Shown: positions 62,774 through 64,000 of the stretch, piece by piece | Numbering within the stretch: the first letter of the stretch is position 1 | Layout of the letters: each line of letters starts with the position of its first letter | Assembly: GCA_030770425.1 (NCBI GenBank) | Contig: JASJFT010000199.1 | Location: 1 to 64,000 of the forward strand | DNA: 64,000 nucleotides | Source of the DNA: Darksidea phi | Lineage: Eukaryota > Ascomycota > Dothideomycetes > Pleosporales > Lentitheciaceae | Direction: 5' to 3' | Made by a program: the position numbers and the translations under genes | Notes under the pieces: generated by a model | Databases searched by the model: none | What the model was told of the DNA's origin: nothing | Seen by the model: the letters and a program-made list of their open reading frames with translations, nothing else

Positions 62774-64000
62774 GTTAAAAGTAAGTAGCTCTCTTCTAAG
62801 AAAGAAGTATACTAGTAAAAATTAATTAAAATTTATAAACTAACTTTCTTAAAGAAGTTTATTAATAAAAAAATATATATTAACCTCTAGATTCTTAAGA
62901 TTATCTTTCTCTATTAAAAGAAGAGTATAAATTAAGATAGTCTTAAGAAGAAGATTAATTAATATATTAAGAGACTTAAATTACTTAAAGAAGAAAATAG
63001 ACTTTAAATCCTCTATCTAATAAATATTAAAGGATAAAAAGAATTTCTAGACTATAATATAGTCTAGGATATACTAGCTACCTAGAAGAGACCTAACTTA
63101 ATTACTAATATTCTAATAAATAATAATCTTTATCTTATTATAGCTAAAAGACTAGTAATTATTATAGAAGTAGATATAATTATTAAAAATATCTTTATAA
63201 ATACTACGACTAAGTATAATTAATTTAATAAAAAAAGAAACTTTTTTAAAAGATAAGTTAAAAAGTTTTAGAAAGAGCTTTAATAAGTCTAAAGAATTTT
63301 AAGTAGGTAGTAGAGTTTAGAGAAAGATCTTAAGTAATCCTCTTTTATAACTATTTATACTAAGGTTAAACTTATAATTCTTCTTAATAACCTATATAAA
63401 AGTAATTAAATCCTTTAATTATTAATAGCTTATTAAGATATTATAGCTTATTAATTTAAAATTATTTATACTTCTTATTTAACTTATAGTAAATAGTCTA
63501 GCTATATAGTTAAGAAAATTAGTAAATAATAGTACTAGTATATATCTATTAGTCTACTCTAAATATTTAAAGGTAGTAAAAAAAAGCTAAAGTTTATCTT
63601 CTATTAATTAAAGAAACTAATTCCTTTTAATAGATTTAATAGGAAATATAATTACTTAGTTAATATAACTATTTAAGCTAATCTTTTAATCTAGGAAAAG
63701 AATATATCTATTTAATTTCTTTTTTATAAAATTAAATATTATAATATAATACTTAAAAGAAAATTCTTTAAGTAAACCTAGTTCTTAATTAACTATTATA
63801 ACTAGACTTTATACTAGCTAGATAATATTTTAAAGTAAATAAAATATAATCTAATTACTATAAGAAAGCTAAATCTAACGCTAGTACTAGAATATTAAAA
63901 TAATACTTTATACTATAATAATTTAATTAATTAATAGATTAAAGTATAGAAGAAGATCTATTTACTTAGAAAGAATCTAATACTTAATTTAGAAATTCCT

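Larger units (their letters stand above)
32906..64000 (+). mobile_element. Element H: outermost Ty3/gypsy of the nest, runs past the window
   Basis: 5' LTR 32906-33173 (268 bp) and leader 33174-33613; then element C is inserted, and H resumes at 62774 and continues to 64000 inside gag. The join is confirmed by copy E, where the equivalent sequence (about 50900-50960) is continuous. Relative to E, H lacks about 1.45 kb of gag at 63380-63384. It is the most AT-rich copy of the family, which fits being the oldest. Left flank AATAG (32901-32905) should recur beyond the window. Confidence 0.88.

Overview
The window looks like nuclear DNA of a filamentous ascomycete (Pezizomycotina). About 57 of 64 kb is extremely AT-rich repeat DNA. 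In it the dinucleotides CA and TG are almost absent, while CC, CT, GG and some CG remain. This is the mark of repeat-induced point mutation (RIP, CpA to TpA on either strand) carried almost to completion. RIP turns ATG into ATA, CAA/CAG into TAA/TAG and TGG into TAG/TAA, so these regions hold essentially no start codons and are full of TAA/TAG. Ordinary ORF finding is blind there. Read through the stops, the sequence resolves into LTR retrotransposons and a Fot1/pogo DNA transposon.

Left block (1-24990): a minus-strand Ty3/gypsy chromovirus (element A, cut by the left window edge, right LTR 7135-7402); a poorly explained segment (7403-9225) with a weakly mutated core; a Ty1/copia element (F, 9226-22374) whose right LTR is split by a second gypsy family (G, 14867-22311, 434-bp LTRs); then a minus-strand Fot1/pogo transposase relic (about 22.4-24.2 kb).

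Island (about 24990-32040): base composition becomes normal and CA/TG return. It carries one intact gene, a Clr5-domain plus ankyrin-repeat protein (26235-29736, two small introns, about 1129 aa). Around it are broken genes: a plus-strand NACHT/ankyrin-type C-terminal fragment meeting a minus-strand NB-ARC fragment tail to tail near 25440, and two minus-strand frameshifted relics at 30.0-30.7 and 30.85-31.4 kb.

Right block (32041-64000): one nested stack. Gypsy H (+, from 32906, runs past the window end) contains gypsy C (-, 33614-62773). C contains gypsy B (-, 37389-45166) and copia D (+, 46877-60386). D contains gypsy E (+, 50220-58142). A, B, C, E and H share one 268-bp LTR family; D and F are one copia family. 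Target-site duplications of 5 bp can be read at every junction that has both sides in the window, which gives the insertion order H, then C, then B and D, then E.

The host gene and the nearby remains of STAND-type genes suggest accessory DNA in a heterochromatic, possibly pericentromeric or subtelomeric, compartment. Coordinates of LTRs, TSDs and splice sites were read directly from the sequence. Family names come from recognisable protein motifs. Nothing was checked against a database.
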